A stretch of 64,000 bases of DNA from Brachyspira suanatina (GTDB taxonomy: Bacteria > Spirochaetota > Brachyspiria > Brachyspirales > Brachyspiraceae). The stretch spans positions 369,838-433,837 of the forward strand of contig NZ_CVLB01000003.1 of the NCBI RefSeq assembly GCF_001049755.1. The letters run 5' to 3'. Position 1 is the first letter of the stretch. Each line of letters begins with the position of its first letter. Shown here piece by piece: positions 19,658 through 29,627 of this stretch. Made by a program: the position numbers and the translations under genes. Under the pieces are notes generated by a model that had not been told where the DNA came from, made no database searches, and saw nothing but the letters and a program-made list of their open reading frames with translations.

Positions 19658-20434
19658 CTATTCAATACTGTCAAAATCAATTTTTTCTCTCATATTACGC
19701 AGCATTTTTAAAGGCTTTATATTTAAACTTATAAAAATATTTTCTATATTCTTATAATCTAATTTCGGTACAAATATATTTATTTTGCTTATGATATTAG
19801 GAGTATTCTTATCATTATTTTCTTTCCAGCCTACTATCTCTAAATTAATAAGTCTAATTCCATATTCGCCTAATTCAGTTTCAAAATCTATTTTTGAAGA
19901 ATGTTCGATTAAGTATACTATGGCTCTTTTCTTATTTGATATATAATATGGTATAAAAAATCTATAAATAGAAGTACTTAAAAATATACATATACAGCCT
20001 ATAGTAGATAGTACCCATTGTCCAGAGCCTATTACTATTCCTATACAAGCAGTAACCCATACTATAGCGGCAGTAGTTATGCCATGCAGTTTTCCTCTAT
20101 TTTGTATGATCATTCCTGCCCCTAAGAAACCAATTCCGGAAACTATTTGAGCAGATATTCTGTTATAATCAGGTACTTTTTTCAAAGCATCTATTCCTAA
20201 TTTAATAAGCTCAGCATTTTCTAATATTACAGCACGTGCAAATACATCCTCATAGCATGATAAAAGAGCTGCTCCCATACAAACAATACTTGTAGTTCTG
20301 CTTCCTATAGGTTTTTTATGCTGTTCTCTTTCCCAGCCTATAAATATACCCATAATATATGCAACTAATATTCTTGTTGTTATTTCTACAATACTAAAGT
20401 CGCCTAATGTATGTTTAATATATTCTGTAAACAT
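19658..20434 (-). CDS. MgtC/SapB family membrane protein
   Basis: The N-terminal membrane domain (about residues 15-150, four to five helices) has the family motifs GIFIGWEREQHKKPIGSRT, ISAQIVSGIGFLGAGMI and GITTAAIVWVTACIGI. The C-terminal soluble part (about 165-258) resembles the ACT-like domain of longer MgtC proteins. The family is linked to growth in low Mg2+ and modulation of ATPase or ion transport. No M-box-type leader is evident; the upstream gap is only about 64 bases. It is followed by the unknown 281-residue gene. Confidence 0.92.
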   Translation of the reverse strand: MFTEYIKHTLGDFSIVEITTRILVAYIMGIFIGWEREQHKKPIGSRTTSIVCMGAALLSCYEDVFARAVILENAELIKLGIDALKKVPDYNRISAQIVSGIGFLGAGMIIQNRGKLHGITTAAIVWVTACIGIVIGSGQWVLSTIGCICIFLSTSIYRFFIPYYISNKKRAIVYLIEHSSKIDFETELGEYGIRLINLEIVGWKENNDKNTPNIISKINIFVPKLDYKNIENIFISLNIKPLKMLRNMREKIDFDSIE

Positions 20435-20498
20435 AAAATAATATCCAAATATTTAATGAGCATTAGTATTATCGAAAAAAAATATTAATAATTACAGT

Positions 20499-20927
20499 TT
20501 ATATATCTATGTCGGCATATATTTCAGATTCATTTTTTGTGTACAATGCTATAGAATCTTTTGAAACACTGATAATTTCATCTATAAATTTACTTATATT
20601 ATGATGAAGGTCCGAAGAGAAATATTCTATAACCATATCCAGATTCATTCCGCTTATTAAACAGATATTATCATTTTTTCTATAAAATTTACTCGCTATA
20701 TTAAAAGGAGTTCCGCCATATAGATCTGTCATTATTAAGATTTGATTATTTCCAAATTTATCTAATAATTCTTTTAGTTGATTTTCTATTTGGGCGAAAG
20801 TGTTATCCGTATGCAGATGTATTACATCATAATCATCTTTTGGTAAATCGCCCAAGATCATTTTGGCAGATTCAATAAGTGTGGATGCTAAATTGCCATG
20901 ACTCATTAATATTAAATTAGGTTTCAT
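20499..20927 (-). CDS. PTS EIIA component, mannose (EIIA-Man) type
   Basis: The N-terminus LILMSHGNLASTLIESAKMILG contains the phosphoacceptor His of EIIA-Man domains (SHG). ILIMTDLYGGTPFNIASK is the second signature. No EIIB, EIIC or EIID is nearby, so the protein is probably regulatory or works with distant components. The start at 20927 is chosen because a G-rich ribosome-binding site (GGGGGGA) ends eight bases before it. The longer version would begin inside that site. Confidence 0.9.
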   Translation of the reverse strand: MKPNLILMSHGNLASTLIESAKMILGDLPKDDYDVIHLHTDNTFAQIENQLKELLDKFGNNQILIMTDLYGGTPFNIASKFYRKNDNICLISGMNLDMVIEYFSSDLHHNISKFIDEIISVSKDSIALYTKNESEIYADIDI

Positions 20928-21068
20928 AATCAATCCCCCCATTCACATTTTATTGCTTTTATATTATAAATATAATAATTGTTTTTCATTATTCAAATTT
21001 AATTTGAATAAAATTTTACTTAAACAACTATTTTTGTACAATAATTTTACAATTAAGGATGTTGGGAT

Positions 21069-21839
21069 TTATTGATTAGTACCTAAATGCTTTTCTACTA
21101 ATTTATCATACGAGCCATTAGTCATTATTTGTGATAGAGCTTTATTTATTTCATCTAATAATACATTCTCATCTTTTCTAAAAGCTATGGCATAATCTTC
21201 TTCAGGATATTTTATATTTTCTACAAGTTTAATACTTTTATCATATAAAATATAATGCTCGCAAGTTGATCTATCAAATATAGCAGCATCTACATTGCCT
21301 ACTTTTAATGAAAGTATTATACTGCTTCCTGTATCGAATCTTTCTATCTCTATTCCTTCTTTTGCGGAAATCATAGTGTCTGCAACTGTATCTCTTATTA
21401 CTCCTACTTTTTTGCCTATTAAATCTTCTTCAGTTTGTATTGATTCATCATTCGTTCTTATTAAAACTGCCTGACTTGATGTATAATATTTATCAGAAAA
21501 ATTAAGATATTGTTTTCTTTCTTCAGTTACAGTCATTCCTGCTATGATAGCATCTATTTTTTTAGATTCTAAAGCTGGTATAAGTTCTTCAAAACGCATA
21601 GGAATAAAATTCATATTAGAGCCTGATATTTTTGATATCTCATTCATTAAATCATAATCAAATCCGCCTATATTTCCATTTGATAAATAACCAAAAGGAT
21701 AATCATAAACATATATACCAATATTGATATATTGCTTTGTATGGCTTTCATTTTTAATTGTGATATTCTTGGAAGAGTCTTTACATGATAATATTACTAA
21801 TGATAAAATCATCAAAATAATTAATATGATTTTTTTCAT
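21069..21839 (-). CDS. Amino-acid-type solute-binding lipoprotein (SBP family 3)
   Basis: The signal MKKIILIILMILSLVILSC has a lipobox Cys at residue 19. The mature protein shows family-3 binding-protein features: INIGIYVYDYPFGYLSNGNIGGFDYDLMNEI, then PMRFEELIPALESKKIDAIIAGMTVTEERKQYLNFSDKYYTSSQAVL, then IGKKVGVIRDTVAD. It should capture a polar amino acid or similar ligand for an ABC importer. No permease or ATPase gene lies nearby. AGGAAAAG precedes the ATG. The paralogue lies 96 bases upstream on the same strand. Confidence 0.92.
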   Translation of the reverse strand: MKKIILIILMILSLVILSCKDSSKNITIKNESHTKQYINIGIYVYDYPFGYLSNGNIGGFDYDLMNEISKISGSNMNFIPMRFEELIPALESKKIDAIIAGMTVTEERKQYLNFSDKYYTSSQAVLIRTNDESIQTEEDLIGKKVGVIRDTVADTMISAKEGIEIERFDTGSSIILSLKVGNVDAAIFDRSTCEHYILYDKSIKLVENIKYPEEDYAIAFRKDENVLLDEINKALSQIMTNGSYDKLVEKHLGTNQ

Positions 21840-21935
21840 TGTCTTTTCCTAACATCAAATATTGTTTAGTTTTAGATAATAAATTAATATGTATACATAA
21901 AAAAGTCAAGAGTTTATTTTAATTTAAAGCAATAA

Positions 21936-22712
21936 TTATAGATGTTTATCAACTAATTTTTGATATACTCCATTAGACATTATAGTATGAAGACCTCTAT
22001 TAATTATTTGAAGTAAAGTATTATCATCTTTTCTCACAGCTATTGCATAATCCATTAACTTAAATGATATATTTTCAGCCAATTTTATAGTATTATCAAA
22101 TTCTACATAGTCTTCGCAAGTAATTGTATCGAGCATAACAGCATCTATTTTATTTACTTTTAATGAAAGTAAAGCACTGCTTGCAACATCAAATCTTTCT
22201 ACATTAACTCCTTCTACTTTAGATATAATATTGTCTGATATAGTACCCTTTATAACTCCTACAGTTTTTCCTATTAAATCATCATTGATTTTTATTTCAT
22301 CATTTTCTTTATTTAGTATGATACCTTGTCCGGAGCTGCAATACTTATCAGAGAAATTTACAAGCTGTTTTCTTTCTTCTGTTATACTCATACCAGCAAT
22401 AATAAGGTCTATATAATTTGTCTGTAATGCTGGTATTAATTCTGAAAATTGAATTGGTACAAATTCTAATTTTAAATTTTCTTCATTGGCTATTGAATTT
22501 ATTATATCATAATCAAAACCGTTTATATTATCATTACTTATATACAGCATAGGATAATCATAAAGGTATATTCCTACTCTTAATGTTTTGTTGGAATAAA
22601 TATTATTTGTGATGCTGGATGTTTCATTAGTATTTTCAGATATATTTGCATTTGAAGAGTTATTACAGGCGGTAATAAAGATTAATAGTATAAAAATAAT
22701 AATGTTTTTCAT
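21936..22712 (-). CDS. Amino-acid-type solute-binding lipoprotein, paralogue
   Basis: A paralogue of the preceding gene, with lipoprotein signal MKNIIIFILLIFITAC (Cys at 16). It shares YLYDYPMLYISNDNINGFDYDI, LIIAGMSITEERKQLVNFSDKY and IGKTVGVIKGTISD. I start it at 22712, which gives a normal signal peptide. A longer frame from 22748 adds 12 residues in front of it. No strong ribosome-binding site supports either start. Ligand-pocket residues differ enough that the two may bind different amino acids. No transporter membrane subunits adjoin. Confidence 0.88.
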   Translation of the reverse strand: MKNIIIFILLIFITACNNSSNANISENTNETSSITNNIYSNKTLRVGIYLYDYPMLYISNDNINGFDYDIINSIANEENLKLEFVPIQFSELIPALQTNYIDLIIAGMSITEERKQLVNFSDKYCSSGQGIILNKENDEIKINDDLIGKTVGVIKGTISDNIISKVEGVNVERFDVASSALLSLKVNKIDAVMLDTITCEDYVEFDNTIKLAENISFKLMDYAIAVRKDDNTLLQIINRGLHTIMSNGVYQKLVDKHL

Positions 22713-22912
22713 TTGAAAAATATATTTATTAAGTATTAAATGTTGCAATTATAAAATAATATTTTATAGAAAAAAGTCAATATTTTTTTATATAGAATTG
22801 TAAAAAAAATATACATAAAAATATTTGCAAAAACATACTCACTATATTATAATATATCATCACTAATAAGAATAATTTTATCAATTTTTAATATAAGGAT
22901 ATATTTTAATAA

Positions 22913-24724
22913 ATGTCATACGCAGAAAAAATCAGGAATTTTTGTATTATAGCACATGTAGACCATGGAAAAAGTACATTAGCCGACAGAATTATAGAAC
23001 ATACTAAAGCAGTATCAAGCAGAGAGATGAAAGCACAAATACTAGACTCTATGGATATAGAAAGAGAGAGAGGAATAACAATAAAGAGTCAGGCTGTTAA
23101 ATTATCATATCAGGCTAAAGACGGAGAAGTATATACTCTTAATTTGATTGACACACCGGGACACGTTGACTTTAATTATGAAGTTTCACGTTCTCTTGCT
23201 GCTTGTGAAGGAGCTATACTTGTAGTTGATGCCGCTCAAGGTGTTGAGGCTCAAACTATTTCTAATTTTTATCTTGCATTTGAAAATAATTTGGAGATTG
23301 TACCTGTTATTAATAAAATAGATTTGCCTGCTGCTAATATCGAACTTTGTAAAGAGCAGATGGAAAAAGAGTTTGGTGTTAATAAAGATGATATAGTTTT
23401 AGCAAGTGCAAAAAATGATATAGGCATAGATGAGATACTTGAAGCAGTTGTTAAGATGATACCGGCTCCTAAAGATAATACTAATAAAAAAACAAGAGCT
23501 TTGATATTCGATTCTTACTATGATCCTTTTCGCGGTGCTGTTATGATAGTGAGAATATTTGACGGCTCTATAAAGAAAGATGATAAACTTCTTTTAATGG
23601 AAACTAAAGCGAAGTATGAAGTTGAAGAATGCGGAACTCTTTTGCTTGGGCTTAAATCTGCTAATGGATTAAAAAGCGGTGAAGTTGGATATATTATTGC
23701 GGGCATTAAAAACATATCCGATATAAAAATAGGGGATACTATCACACTTGAAGAAGACCCTTCAGATGAACCTTTGATAGGATATAAAGAAGTACTTCCT
23801 ATGGTATTTGCAGGAATTTTCCCGGCAGAAGATGAAGATTATACAAACTTACAAAAGGCATTGGAGAAATTAAAATTAAATGATGCTTCTTTAGTTTATG
23901 AGCCTGAGCGTTCTATTGCTTTAGGGTTTGGATATAGATGCGGATTTTTAGGGCTTCTTCATTTAGAGATTGTTCAAGAGCGTCTTGAAAGAGAGTTTAA
24001 TCTTAATCTTGTAATAACAAGCCCTTCTGTAGAAGTAAAATTAAAACTCACAAACGGCGAAGAAAAATTAATTGATAACCCTGCAGATTTTCCGTCTGGG
24101 CAGTATATAGAAAAATGTTATGAGCCTTTCATAAATGCTCTTATAATAGTACCAACCGATTATTTAGGAAATATTATTTCTCTTTGTATAGACAGAAGAG
24201 GAACACAAACATCATTAACTTATTTAGATGATAAAAGGGCAGAGATTAAATTTGACTTGCCATTAATCGAAGTAGTATATGACTTTTATGATAAATTAAA
24301 ATCTATATCAAGAGGTTATGCTTCATTCGATTATGATTTTTCAGATTTCAGAGAAAGCCAAATAGAAAAAATTGATATACTTGTTCATGGCGAAGTAGTG
24401 GATGCATTATCATTTATGTCGCATAGAAGCAATGCTGAAACTAGGGGCAGACAAATCATAGAAAAATTAAAGCATCTTATTCCAAAGCATATGTTCCAGA
24501 TTCCGTTACAGGCTGCAATAGGCGGACGAATAATCGCGCGTGAGAATATAAGTGCATTAAGAAAGAATGTTACAGCAAAATGTTATGGAGGTGACATCAC
24601 AAGAAAGAGAAAGCTTCTTGAAAAGCAGAAAGAGGGTAAAAAGAGAATGAAGGCTATTGGTAATGTTGAGATACCTCAGGATGCATTTATAAGCGTACTT
24701 AAAACTGACGATAACACAAAATAA
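22913..24724 (+). CDS. lepA: Elongation factor 4 (LepA), translational GTPase
   Basis: A ribosome back-translocating or remodelling GTPase of 603 residues, the usual length. G1 AHVDHGKST (14-22), the switch-I region [13 protein letters not shown]3 DTPGHVDF and G4 NKIDLP are all present. The LepA-specific C-terminal domain includes [29 protein letters not shown] lies upstream of the ATG. It is divergent from the solute-binding genes and followed by its own terminator, so it appears monocistronic. Confidence 0.97.
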   Translation: MSYAEKIRNFCIIAHVDHGKSTLADRIIEHTKAVSSREMKAQILDSMDIERERGITIKSQAVKLSYQAKDGEVYTLNLIDTPGHVDFNYEVSRSLAACEGAILVVDAAQGVEAQTISNFYLAFENNLEIVPVINKIDLPAANIELCKEQMEKEFGVNKDDIVLASAKNDIGIDEILEAVVKMIPAPKDNTNKKTRALIFDSYYDPFRGAVMIVRIFDGSIKKDDKLLLMETKAKYEVEECGTLLLGLKSANGLKSGEVGYIIAGIKNISDIKIGDTITLEEDPSDEPLIGYKEVLPMVFAGIFPAEDEDYTNLQKALEKLKLNDASLVYEPERSIALGFGYRCGFLGLLHLEIVQERLEREFNLNLVITSPSVEVKLKLTNGEEKLIDNPADFPSGQYIEKCYEPFINALIIVPTDYLGNIISLCIDRRGTQTSLTYLDDKRAEIKFDLPLIEVVYDFYDKLKSISRGYASFDYDFSDFRESQIEKIDILVHGEVVDALSFMSHRSNAETRGRQIIEKLKHLIPKHMFQIPLQAAIGGRIIARENISALRKNVTAKCYGGDITRKRKLLEKQKEGKKRMKAIGNVEIPQDAFISVLKTDDNTK

Positions 24725-24737
24725 TTTAATAATAATT

Positions 24738-24768
24738 AATAGGCATTAGAAATAATGCCTATTTTTAT
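24738..24768 (+). terminator. Terminator after lepA, possibly bidirectional
   Basis: An 11-bp perfect stem (24738-24748 with 24753-24763), a GAAA tetraloop and TTTTT. It lies in the convergent gap with the DUF3592-like gene. Confidence 0.9.
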
Positions 24769-24826
24769 ATATAAAATCAAGAATCAAAATTTATTATAAG
24801 TTCATTTATTACAAATATTATCAATT

Positions 24827-25231
24827 TTATTTTTTACCATACAGCCAAATTACGGCATATATACATATTGATCCGGAAACTATTAATAACATATAAATAC
24901 AGCTTTCAGAAAAAGGAAGTTTTATATTTTTTGGTTTATTTGGATCGAACCATAAAGTTAATTTATCACCGACTTTTCTAAAAGGGTAATAGCTTTTTAA
25001 TGTTGTATATAGTGTTCCGTATCTTTCAGTTTCATAACTTATAAGCATTGTATTTTCGTATCTTAATTTTCTAGATTTATATACTTTTTTAGTATTATAT
25101 TGTTTAACTATGCATACGGTATGTACATACTTTTTTGAAGCAATAAAAATGGAAAAGAATCCTGATATTGCTCCTAGTATTAATAATATTCCTACAGTTA
25201 ATATTGCTGCTTTAATTATTTTTATGTTCAT
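24827..25231 (-). CDS. DUF3592-like membrane protein
   Basis: A small protein with two helices, at about residues 8-30 and 110-130. They flank a beta-rich segment with the pattern VGDKLTLWFDPNKPKNIKL, typical of DUF3592 proteins whose strand reads 'vGd.v.v.ydP.nP'. The function of the family is unknown. The start at 25231 is the first ATG; a TTG five codons upstream is possible. The ribosome-binding site is weak either way. It converges on lepA. Confidence 0.75.
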   Translation of the reverse strand: MNIKIIKAAILTVGILLILGAISGFFSIFIASKKYVHTVCIVKQYNTKKVYKSRKLRYENTMLISYETERYGTLYTTLKSYYPFRKVGDKLTLWFDPNKPKNIKLPFSESCIYMLLIVSGSICIYAVIWLYGKK

Positions 25232-25399
25232 ATAATAATATTCCAATGAGTTTAAAAAACTAATAATATAAAATAGCTATAATAATTTAATTTATACATA
25301 GAAAATAATCAAGGTTTTAAGTTATCCATATTATATGATTGTATAAATTAAAGAATATCTGTATTATATAATATTATCATTATAATAATGGAGTTTGTC

Positions 25400-26416
25400 A
25401 TGTATAAAGTTGGCATAATAGGTCTTGGACAAATAGCATATTTTATAGATAAAGACCCTAACAGGAAAATAATATGGTCGCATATAAAGGCTTATCAAAA
25501 TACAGAAGATACTAAAATTACAGCCATATGCGGTAATAGTGATTTTAATTTAGTTAAGAGAATACAAAAAGATGAAAATATAGAGAAAGGATATATTGAC
25601 TATAAAAAAATGCTTGAAGAAAATGATTTTGATATAGTGAGTATATGCACACCTATAGAGTTTCATTACGATATAGCAAAGAAGTGTATAGAAACAGGAG
25701 TTAAAGCTATTTTTTGTGAAAAGACTTTATCATATTCAATAGAAGAGGCAAAATCAATATTAGAATTATCAAATAAGCATAATACTGTATTTGCAGTTAA
25801 TTATATATTAAGATGGGATAATATTAATAAAGAAATAAAAAAACTTATAGAAGAAAATGCTATAGGTAAAATTTATACAATAGTGGGATATGGAGCTACC
25901 GCTTTGCATACAAGTGCAAGTCATATTATAGATTTAATGCTTTATTTTACAAACTCTGAAGCAGAGTATATTGTAGGAGAAAAACAGACAGATTTTGTAA
26001 GGGAAGTTCATGGTATTAGTGATCATGGAGGATGCGGTATGATAAAATTTAAATCCGGTGCTGTTGGATTTATTAAAGCATTAAGCACATCTCCTTTTAA
26101 ATATATGCTTGAAATGGATATAATGGGGGAGAATGGAAGAATAAGATTATACAATAATGGAAATAGTTTTGAATTATATCAATACAAAAAAGTTGATGAT
26201 AATGAGGCAGGGTCAGGATATGAAGCTTTAACTTTGACAAAACAATACAATAGAAATTATGAGAATGAAAGAATGCTTGATGCTGTTAATAATATTATAG
26301 AATGTTTAGAAAATGGAGGACAGCCAATATCAAATGCTTCTACTGCTTTGGAATCTGTAAAAATTATAGAGAGTATTAAATTATCATCAGACACAAAAAC
26401 TAAAATAGATTTATAA
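25400..26416 (+). CDS. Gfo/Idh/MocA family oxidoreductase
   Basis: An NAD(P)-dependent sugar- or cyclitol-type dehydrogenase. The N-terminal Rossmann motif VGIIGLGQIA is followed by FDIVSICTPIEFHYDIAKKCIETG and the conserved FCEKTLSYSIEEA, the family's EKP-like motif with a Thr for the usual Pro. The C-terminal alpha/beta domain includes HIIDLMLYF, with a catalytic-type His/Asp. GGAG ends six bases before the ATG at 25400; an upstream ATG at 25388 overlaps it. Substrate unknown. The next gene, a sugar dehydratase, is convergent and separated by a repeat locus. Confidence 0.88.
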   Translation: MYKVGIIGLGQIAYFIDKDPNRKIIWSHIKAYQNTEDTKITAICGNSDFNLVKRIQKDENIEKGYIDYKKMLEENDFDIVSICTPIEFHYDIAKKCIETGVKAIFCEKTLSYSIEEAKSILELSNKHNTVFAVNYILRWDNINKEIKKLIEENAIGKIYTIVGYGATALHTSASHIIDLMLYFTNSEAEYIVGEKQTDFVREVHGISDHGGCGMIKFKSGAVGFIKALSTSPFKYMLEMDIMGENGRIRLYNNGNSFELYQYKKVDDNEAGSGYEALTLTKQYNRNYENERMLDAVNNIIECLENGGQPISNASTALESVKIIESIKLSSDTKTKIDL

Positions 26417-27127
26417 AGTTGTAGTTTATTAATTTAACGCACGCAGGGCAAAGTAAAAAATATATATTTATTTTAAATTCAAGTTTTTATTATATAATAA
26501 ATCTATTTAAACGTGCGTTGAATAAAGTAAAAAATTTAATACCACTTGGGTGGGTGTTAACATTTCTAATTGAGCAGTAAAAAAATAAAAAATAAAAATA
26601 TCAATATAAATTATAAAGTCTAAAGGGTGGGTAGTGTAAAAAGGTTTAAAACTTAAATTATATACCCCAGCCTTCTTAAATTTACAGCATTACTTTAAAT
26701 TTAATATTTTAATTTGCAAAAAAGACAAAATGATATGATACATTTTTTTATTTAAATAAAACTAGAATATTAAAATTATTTTATATGACTTCTATATTAA
26801 TTATGTGCTTTTGCAACTTTGACGAAGTCCGGTAAAAATTGATAAAAATAAGTTCAAAATTTTATTAACATACCCCGCCCTTTAATATTTGCTGATATTT
26901 TTTGAATTCTAGTTTTAATTATATTTAAAGCTAAATCATAAATGATAGAACCCACCCAAGTGTTATTTAGATTTAAAATTTTTATTAACGCACGGTAAGC
27001 TTATTTTTATTTATTGTTTGAATTATAATTTTAACATAGCTTATATTTTAAATTTTAATTAGCGTGCGTATTTTTTTATTATAAAACAAGTAGTTTGTAA
27101 TAATATAGCTCTATCAGTAATAAAAAA
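26417..27127. repeat. Mirrored intergenic repeat, locus 3 (two inverted units)
   Basis: Unit one: ACGCACGC (26437-26444), ACGTGCGTTG (26511-26520), CACTTGGGTGGGTG (26543-26556) and AAAGGGTGGGTA (26622-26633). Unit two mirrors it: TACCCCGCCCTTTA (26871-26884), ACCCACCCAAGTG (26950-26962), ACGCACGG (26988-26995) and GCGTGCGTA (27062-27070). Between them are another partial box (ATACCCCAGCCT near 26662) and a degenerate GCGGC-type hairpin at 26813-26844. It fills the whole convergent gap; no gene is visible. Confidence 0.88.
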
Positions 27128-28576
27128 TTATCCGGTATACTCTTCTATATACTTACGCATAAGCATTTTTATTGTTTCTTTATCAGCATCAAGTGAGGCA
27201 ATATCAAAAGCATCAATCATTACTTTGCGTTCCTCAGGTGTTAAGCATTTTACAGGATCTTTTGCTATGAATAATTTTTTATACTGCGAAGGTATTAATG
27301 TTTCATCGTCCATTAAAATTTCTTCATAAAGTTTTTCACCTTCTCTGATTCCTGTAAATATTATAGGAATATCTTTTTCAGTAAGTCCGTACATTTTAAG
27401 CATGTTTTTAGCTAAGTCTAAAATTTTAACAGGCTTTCCCATATCCAAAGTAAATATTATCCCGTCATTTAAAGTGCATGCTTTAATAACTAATCTTGCA
27501 GCTTCTCTTATAGACATAAAGAATCTTACCATTTCAGGATGAGTCACAGTTAATGGCTTTCCTTCTCTAATCTGCTTTTCAAATACAGGTATAACGCTTC
27601 CGCTGCTTCCTAAAACATTACCGAATCTTGTTATTTTAAATGCAGTACTGTTTTGTTCATGAGATAATGACATTATCATTCTTTCGCATATTCTTTTGCT
27701 TGCTCCCATTAATGAAGTAGGGCGAACTGCTTTGTCTGTTGATATAAATACAAAATTTTTAATATTATTTTTAATTGCAAGAGTAGCTATATTTTCAGTT
27801 GCTAGTATATTATTTTTAATTGCTTCTTCAGGATAGGCTTCCATAAAAGGCAAATGTTTATGAGCGGCTGCATGGAAAATTATATCCGGATTTTCTTCTT
27901 TTAATATTTTATCAACTTTAACGTAATCTCTTACATTTGAAATTATATATTGGAATTTATGTTTGTTTTTTTCGTTTTTTCTGTCATTTATAGACATTAT
28001 AAGAGAATGAATTGCACTTTCAGAATTATCTAAAGCCATAACTTTTTTTACAGGTAATGTAATTAATTGTCTAACAAGCTCACTTCCTATAGATCCTCCT
28101 CCGCCTGTAACTAGTATTGTTTTATCTTGATAGTATGCCGATATTTCTTTTTCATCAAAGCCAATTTCTTCTCGTCCAAGCAAATCAGATGGTTCAATAT
28201 TTCTAATATCTTTTATAGAGGCATTTCCTTTTATTATCTCAAAAAATCCTGGAAGTATTTTATATTTTATTCCTGTAGGATATATAATATCTAATATTTC
28301 AAGAAGTTCTTTTTGTTTTAAAGTTGGTATTGCAATAATGATTTCTTCTATTTTGATATTTTGATTTTTATAATATTCTATTGTGTTTTCTATATCTTTA
28401 ACTTTGCCTTTTACATCAATTAAATTATTATTAATATTTACTTGTTTTTTGTTTTCATCATCATCTAAAAAACAAAGTATATTATATTCATTACTATCAT
28501 CAGAAGTTAATATTTCATATGCAAGTGTCTCACCTGCATTTCCAGCCCCAATTATAACTATATTTTTTTTATTCAT
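27128..28576 (-). CDS. Nucleoside-diphosphate-sugar 4,6-dehydratase, FlaA1/CapD type without membrane domain
   Basis: Two Rossmann folds: an N-terminal one (IIGAGNAGETLAYEIL, residues 8-23, then a CoA-binding-like domain to about 135) and a catalytic SDR domain (TGGGGSIGSELVRQL). FISTDKAVRPTSLMGASKR carries Met where most SDRs have the catalytic Tyr (MxxxK). This is the hallmark of FlaA1/PglF-type C4,C6-dehydratases acting on UDP-GlcNAc. The family is usually about 600 residues with four N-terminal helices; this protein is 482 and starts directly at the first Rossmann domain. It probably feeds surface glycan or flagellin glycosylation. Confidence 0.9.
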   Translation of the reverse strand: MNKKNIVIIGAGNAGETLAYEILTSDDSNEYNILCFLDDDENKKQVNINNNLIDVKGKVKDIENTIEYYKNQNIKIEEIIIAIPTLKQKELLEILDIIYPTGIKYKILPGFFEIIKGNASIKDIRNIEPSDLLGREEIGFDEKEISAYYQDKTILVTGGGGSIGSELVRQLITLPVKKVMALDNSESAIHSLIMSINDRKNEKNKHKFQYIISNVRDYVKVDKILKEENPDIIFHAAAHKHLPFMEAYPEEAIKNNILATENIATLAIKNNIKNFVFISTDKAVRPTSLMGASKRICERMIMSLSHEQNSTAFKITRFGNVLGSSGSVIPVFEKQIREGKPLTVTHPEMVRFFMSIREAARLVIKACTLNDGIIFTLDMGKPVKILDLAKNMLKMYGLTEKDIPIIFTGIREGEKLYEEILMDDETLIPSQYKKLFIAKDPVKCLTPEERKVMIDAFDIASLDADKETIKMLMRKYIEEYTG

Positions 28577-28901
28577 TTTATATACAATCCCAAATATATT
28601 AAAATTCGATTTATAGTATATATTTTTTTTATTTATTATACAAGGATTTTATTATATAGTTTATTTTAAAATCATTTTGAATTTTAGTTACATACCCAGC
28701 CCTTTAAGACTTGATAGCCTATTTTTTTATTAGAACTTTATTAAGATTTTAAAACTTATATTATAATTTTTGGACCCACCCAAGTTTTTTTTAAATTTGA
28801 AATCTACTCAACGCACGGTTAATTTTATATTATTGTATAATAGTATTATAATTATAAATTCATTATAATTATAATACTGCTTAGCGTGCGGTAATTTATT
28901 T
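28577..28901. repeat. Mirrored intergenic repeat, locus 4 (one half unit)
   Basis: It carries TACATACCCAGCCCTTTA (28689-28706), GGACCCACCCAAG (28772-28784), ACGCACGG (28811-28818) and GCGTGCGGT (28884-28892). The last arm ends ten bases before the hpt stop codon. Between the arms lies an AT-only near-palindrome. It lies between co-directional genes, downstream of hpt and upstream of the dehydratase. Confidence 0.85.
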
Positions 28902-29432
28902 TTATTCAACTACTCCAATATACGGAAGATTTCTGTATTTCTGAGCATAGTCAATTCCGTATCCTACAACAAATTCATCCTCTATATCAAAACCATTATA
29001 ATCTATTTTTATATCAACTTTTCTTCTTGAAGGTTTATTTAAAAGTGTGCATATTTTTAGAGAAGCAATATTTCTAGTTTTTAATACCTCACAAATTTTT
29101 TCTAAAGTGTATCCTGTATCTATTATATCTTCTACTATGATTACATCTCTTCCTGTAAGAGGTATATCAACATCTTTAAGTATTTTAATTTCAGAACCTA
29201 TTTTATTATTTCCATAGCTAGATACTATCATAAAATCAATTTCTACAGGTACATCAATATGTCTTGATAAATCAGCAATGAATATAAAAGAACCTTTTAA
29301 AAGTCCTATTATGCATGGTATGTTTTCTTTATCTTTAAGATCATTAGAAATTTGTTCTGCTAATTCTTTAACTCTATTTTTTATATTCTCTTCAGATATA
29401 AGTACTTTTGATATATGATCATCTTTTCTCAT
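28902..29432 (-). CDS. hpt: Hypoxanthine phosphoribosyltransferase
   Basis: Purine salvage: hypoxanthine or guanine plus PRPP gives IMP or GMP. The PRPP-binding motif VIIVEDIIDTGYTLEKI is classic. IGLLKGSFIFIADLSRHI provides the conserved Lys-Gly pair, and FVVGYGIDYAQKYRNLPYIGVV is the C-terminal signature. The length of 176 residues is normal. AAGGA precedes the ATG. It stands alone; the mirrored repeat begins directly after its stop. Confidence 0.96.
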   Translation of the reverse strand: MRKDDHISKVLISEENIKNRVKELAEQISNDLKDKENIPCIIGLLKGSFIFIADLSRHIDVPVEIDFMIVSSYGNNKIGSEIKILKDVDIPLTGRDVIIVEDIIDTGYTLEKICEVLKTRNIASLKICTLLNKPSRRKVDIKIDYNGFDIEDEFVVGYGIDYAQKYRNLPYIGVVE

Positions 29433-29559
29433 AATTTATTCCTTAATTTTTATAGTGATTTTTTATATATTATCGTATATAAATAATAATTTAATTAAAA
29501 ATATATTTTAAGTATTTTCATTTTTATAGTTTAATGATATTAAAATATATGTTAAATTA

Positions 29560-29600
29560 AAAGCCGACAGATAAAATATTTTATCCATCGGCTTTGTTTT
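29560..29600 (-). terminator. Terminator of the CoA-transferase to etfA operon
   Basis: A long inverted repeat (29561-29576 with 29579-29594, one two-base internal mismatch) lies just after the etfA stop at 29628. Reading on the minus strand, it is followed by TTTTAATTT. Confidence 0.8.
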
Positions 29601-29627
29601 TTATTAAAAGCTTAAGCTTAAATTAAA

